A stretch of 28,416 nucleotides of DNA from Chara braunii (taxonomy: Eukaryota; Streptophyta; Charophyceae; Charales; Characeae), in contig BFEA01000249.1 of the NCBI GenBank assembly GCA_003427395.1, positions 975,256 to 1,003,671 of the forward strand, in the 5' to 3' direction. Numbering within the stretch: position 1 is the first letter of the stretch; each line of letters starts with the position of its first letter. Both the position numbers and the translations under genes were made by a program. Below, piece by piece: positions 25,740 to 28,416 of this stretch. A model generated the notes under the pieces. The model was not told the DNA's origin. It was given only the letters and a program-made list of their open reading frames with translations, and did no database searches.

Positions 25740-26265
25740 CACGAACTTTTTTTTTCTTCTTTCGCTCCACTGTCGTTGTACATTAGTAATCCTGAACCTT
25801 TGGCCCCCCCGCCCCCCTCAAACTTTCTCTTTGTCGTTGGCAATGCGAGATCCTCGAACTTTCTCATCCCAAAAAAAATATTCGTTTCAGAATCGGAATG
25901 ACGTAAACCGACCAACATGAACGCTATTTCACTGGTTCATTATTGCTTCAGCGCCTCTTTTTTTTTCTCATTAAACTCTTTTTTCGTTTTCTGAATAACT
26001 ATTGAAGCTCACACTTCCTTTTCCCTCTTCAAGGAGTCAATCCATTGTCGGGACAACTTCGTTTTCACATTTGGTAGTCCAGCTTCGTTTTTCGCTTCTC
26101 TTTCTTGTCCCTCGATCGTCTGCACAACAACGTTTTCACATTTGCCATTTCCCTCTTCGTTTCTTTTTTTTCTTTCAAAACTTGTCAGGCGCCATGCTCA
26201 TCTACTCTGTTTCGTGCCAATTTTAATGAATGTGCCGCTTTCACTCTTCGTTTTCACACTGGCCG
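25740..26265. other. Unassigned pyrimidine-rich stretch
   Basis: No gene is supported. The plus strand is rich in T and C, and CGTTTTCACA recurs at about 26060, 26129 and 26249, hinting at old degenerate repeats. Confidence 0.4.
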
Positions 26266-26386
26266 GACTGTAGGTGCAGAAAAGAAGGGTTGCCAAAAAA
26301 GAGGGGTATGGTAAAAAAAAGGGGTGCGGGAAAGAAGGGGGTCATCAAGAGAGGGCCAGTAGACTGTAGGTGCAGAAAAGAAGGGG
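26266..26386. repeat. 96-bp-offset duplication, purine-rich
   Basis: GACTGTAGGTGCAGAAAAGA occurs at 26266 and 26362. The sequence between is a run of related A/G-rich motifs such as GAGGGG, AAAGGGG and AAGAAGGGGG. Confidence 0.75.
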
Positions 26387-26399
26387 TGCGATTAAGGCG

Positions 26400-27000
26400 T
26401 TCAATCCAATCCTCTTTGCTAGTGGGACCTCGCCCTAAATCGAACCAACTCAAAATGACAGCTGTTGCGCTGCCTACTTTTTTTCAATTATTAGCTTACG
26501 AATTAATTTCTCCATCATTTTAGGAATCATTTTACCAGTTAATTTACCCTTGGCTATTGAAGATCGCCTGCTGCTCCCCAGGTCTTACTGCATGATGTAT
26601 CTGAAGTTTCTTCTGGCGTTTTGCCACAATTGCCTCTTCTTGTACTGTCCTGCTCTCCTTGCGTTATGAGCCTCTGCTTCTGTTTGTCTCTCTGCATCTG
26701 TGAGAGAAAAGAGGGACAGTAAAGTGGAGGAGAGCAAACGATGTGCATTTGCTAGCTGTCTGATGAGAACAGTTTGAAAGGTGAGAAATGGTGAAGAATG
26801 AAGCCACCTTTGCTTTCCATGGTTACTTCCTTCCATTATCTCATTGATTACATGCTATGGTCGGAATCGATTATGCAATTAATTAATCTACGTCCTACTA
26901 CCGAAGCCGTACAGGCGAATTTGGACTTCAATACAGTGTACGCATGTTGTCTGGCTGAGTTGCCATGCTATCGACTGAACTGTTGTTGTTGTGCAGGCAT
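26400..27000. other. Unassigned stretch
   Basis: No gene, tRNA or terminal repeats recognised. Short open frames exist on both strands without domain features. Confidence 0.4.
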
Positions 27001-27103
27001 CCGGGCAGAGCACATACACGCGCACACTCGCGCAGCTCAGCAACTGCCCTGCGGACACTGAAGTATGTGCGCAAGCGCACATACAAACACACGTAGCGCG
27101 AGC

Positions 27104-27250
<147 letters not shown>

Positions 27251-27563
27251 GTTTCAGCGGTACGAGTCTGATGTGCATGCCCTGTACTGCACATGCCAAA
27301 AATAGATCTCGCTGGCCAGACATCAACGATACGGAGAAGTTCTAATGAAGTGTGGCAACTGCTCGCAAGCGCTGGCGCGCACACACACACACACCCATTT
27401 GGGTGAGTAGAGTGGGTTTTATGGCTGTGACCGACTACTTTCTCAGACTTACTGCCATTCCTTTCAGGGGTTTGGACCTATTGTACGCTAGGATTGCAGT
27501 GTTGGTGTGAGTAAAGTCGGCCACTTTTCTCAGGGGTATGGCTAACTCTGGGCGACTGGGTGA

Positions 27564-27639
27564 GTCCTTATCCATCAGTCAAATGCATCATGGGAGAGGT
27601 GGTCCTCATCCATCAGTCAAATGCATCCTGAGCAGACTG
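27564..27639 (+). repeat. 38-bp tandem duplication
   Basis: GTCCTTATCCATCAGTCAAA begins at 27564 and its near copy GTCCTCATCCATCAGTCAAA at 27602; both continue ATGCATC. Confidence 0.8.
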
Positions 27640-27689
27640 TCAGGGTCCAATCTCCTGATGAGAAAGTTAGGCGAAACAGTCTGGCACAG

Positions 27690-27794
27690 TCATGCTTTTT
27701 TTGCAGAGTTGTGTATAGCGAACTTACACACACAGAGTCATGCCTTTTTTGTGGAGTTGTGTATAACGAACATGACCACACACGCACACAGACA

Positions 27795-27847
<53 letters not shown>

Positions 27848-27957
27848 TGTGTGTCCAAAATCGGATGGAGTTGTGTATAAGGAACATGACCGCACACACA
27901 CACACACGCGCACACACACTCACACACACAGACAGACTGTGTGTCCGAAATCGGATT
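27690..27957 (+). repeat. Repeated GAGTTGTGTATA units interleaved with (CA)n arrays
   Basis: GAGTTGTGTATA occurs at about 27709, 27754 and 27867, each followed by GAAC and a CA-rich run. GTCATGCYTTTTTT precedes the first two. ACTGTGTGTCCRAAATCGGAT occurs after two of the CA arrays (near 27846 and 27935). The layout suggests expansion of a unit that carries its own CA tract. Confidence 0.75.
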
Positions 27958-28130
27958 CAAGGCGCGTTCCGAGTTAAAAAATTGAACGCGCCCAATTGAA
28001 CGCGCGTTGGACGTGAATGAACGGGGTCCGCAAACCTGAACTCGACTTTCGGGCGGTTGGGGGGGGGGTTCGGGTTTCTGAAGGTGTGGGGTGGGAGAGT
28101 CCCTTGTTGGGTACCACCTCATGCATTCAG

Positions 28131-28153
28131 TTTTTTTTTTTTTTTTTTTTTTT
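28131..28153 (-). repeat. T23 run (poly(A) on the minus strand)
   Basis: Twenty-three T followed by a palindrome TTGTAATTACAA that overlaps the last two T. It could be the tail of a minus-strand retroposon with its body at 28154 upward; no such body was recognised. Confidence 0.75.
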
Positions 28154-28293
28154 GTAATTACAAAAAATTAAGAACCCGCGTGATGTCGGCCCGACGTCGA
28201 GCAGGGCCGCACCTCGTTTGGCGCGTGAGCCCAAACGCTTCGACACGACAAACGCGTTCCCCCTGCGTCGAACGCGGGCGCATGAGAGACTTG

Positions 28294-28294
<1 letters not shown>

Positions 28295-28329
<35 letters not shown>

Positions 28330-28336
28330 CCATAGC

Positions 28337-28416
<80 letters not shown>
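28295..28416. repeat. Two (GA)n arrays reaching the window end
   Basis: A GA array at about 28295-28327, a short interruption GTGCCATAGCGT, then a second array from about 28339 to the last base. Confidence 0.95.

Noticed and set aside
26758-26785. CTGATGA...GAAA, reminiscent of a hammerhead ribozyme core
   Set aside because: The part between cannot form a proper stem II (loop of one base), and stems I and III were not found.

Overview
The window looks like repeat-rich nuclear DNA of a streptophyte (a land plant or, as a guess from the overall style, a charophyte alga). The evidence is LINE elements whose ORF1 has a DUF4283-like domain plus a CCHC knuckle, a Ty3/gypsy element with a chromodomain-like end and an initiator-Met-type primer binding site, tRNA-derived SINE heads, MITE-like elements and long (CA)n(GA)n microsatellites. 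I find no convincing host protein gene, rRNA or functional tRNA. The 215-bp run of N is an assembly gap.

Layout. (1) About 355-4958, minus strand: a decayed LINE (LINE-A) with ORF1 pieces, an intact C-terminal ORF1 domain and a split endonuclease, interrupted at about 2580-3680 by a 1.1-kb LTR-like segment. (2) About 5190-5990: a T16 run, a chain of hairpins at 5221-5437, and a diverged tandem repeat of about 238 bp in front of the second LINE. (3) 6214-13275, plus strand: LINE-B, head-to-head with LINE-A, with ORF1 (DUF4283-like, CCHC knuckle, low-complexity linker, conserved C-terminal domain) and ORF2 (EEP endonuclease, reverse transcriptase, zf-RVT zinc finger). Its 3' end reaches an AATAAA at 13264 and is then split by (4) 13276-22154, minus strand: an 8.9-kb Ty3/gypsy LTR retrotransposon with both LTRs, a 4-bp target duplication, PBS, polypurine tract and gag-PR-RT-RNase H-INT-chromodomain order. 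The poly(A)-like tail of LINE-B resumes at 22159, so the gypsy element landed a few bases upstream of that tail. (5) 22194-28416: small non-coding repeats, including two tRNA-like SINE heads, a PIF/Harbinger-like MITE with TAA duplications and a diverged sister, a 170-bp foldback element, a copy of a LINE 3'-end motif, poly(A) runs and (CA)n/(GA)n arrays.

How it fits together. The LINEs are the older layer and the gypsy element came later; its LTRs differ at about 3.7% of compared sites in my hand alignment. The large coding units are all broken. In the gypsy element most stops sit where a Trp, Gln or Arg codon is expected one C-to-T or G-to-A step away, as expected from decay of methylated cytosine. 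LINE-B's endonuclease is the best preserved catalytic reading frame. A 19-bp tandem duplication at 9942-9979 accounts exactly for the frame change between its endonuclease and RT parts.
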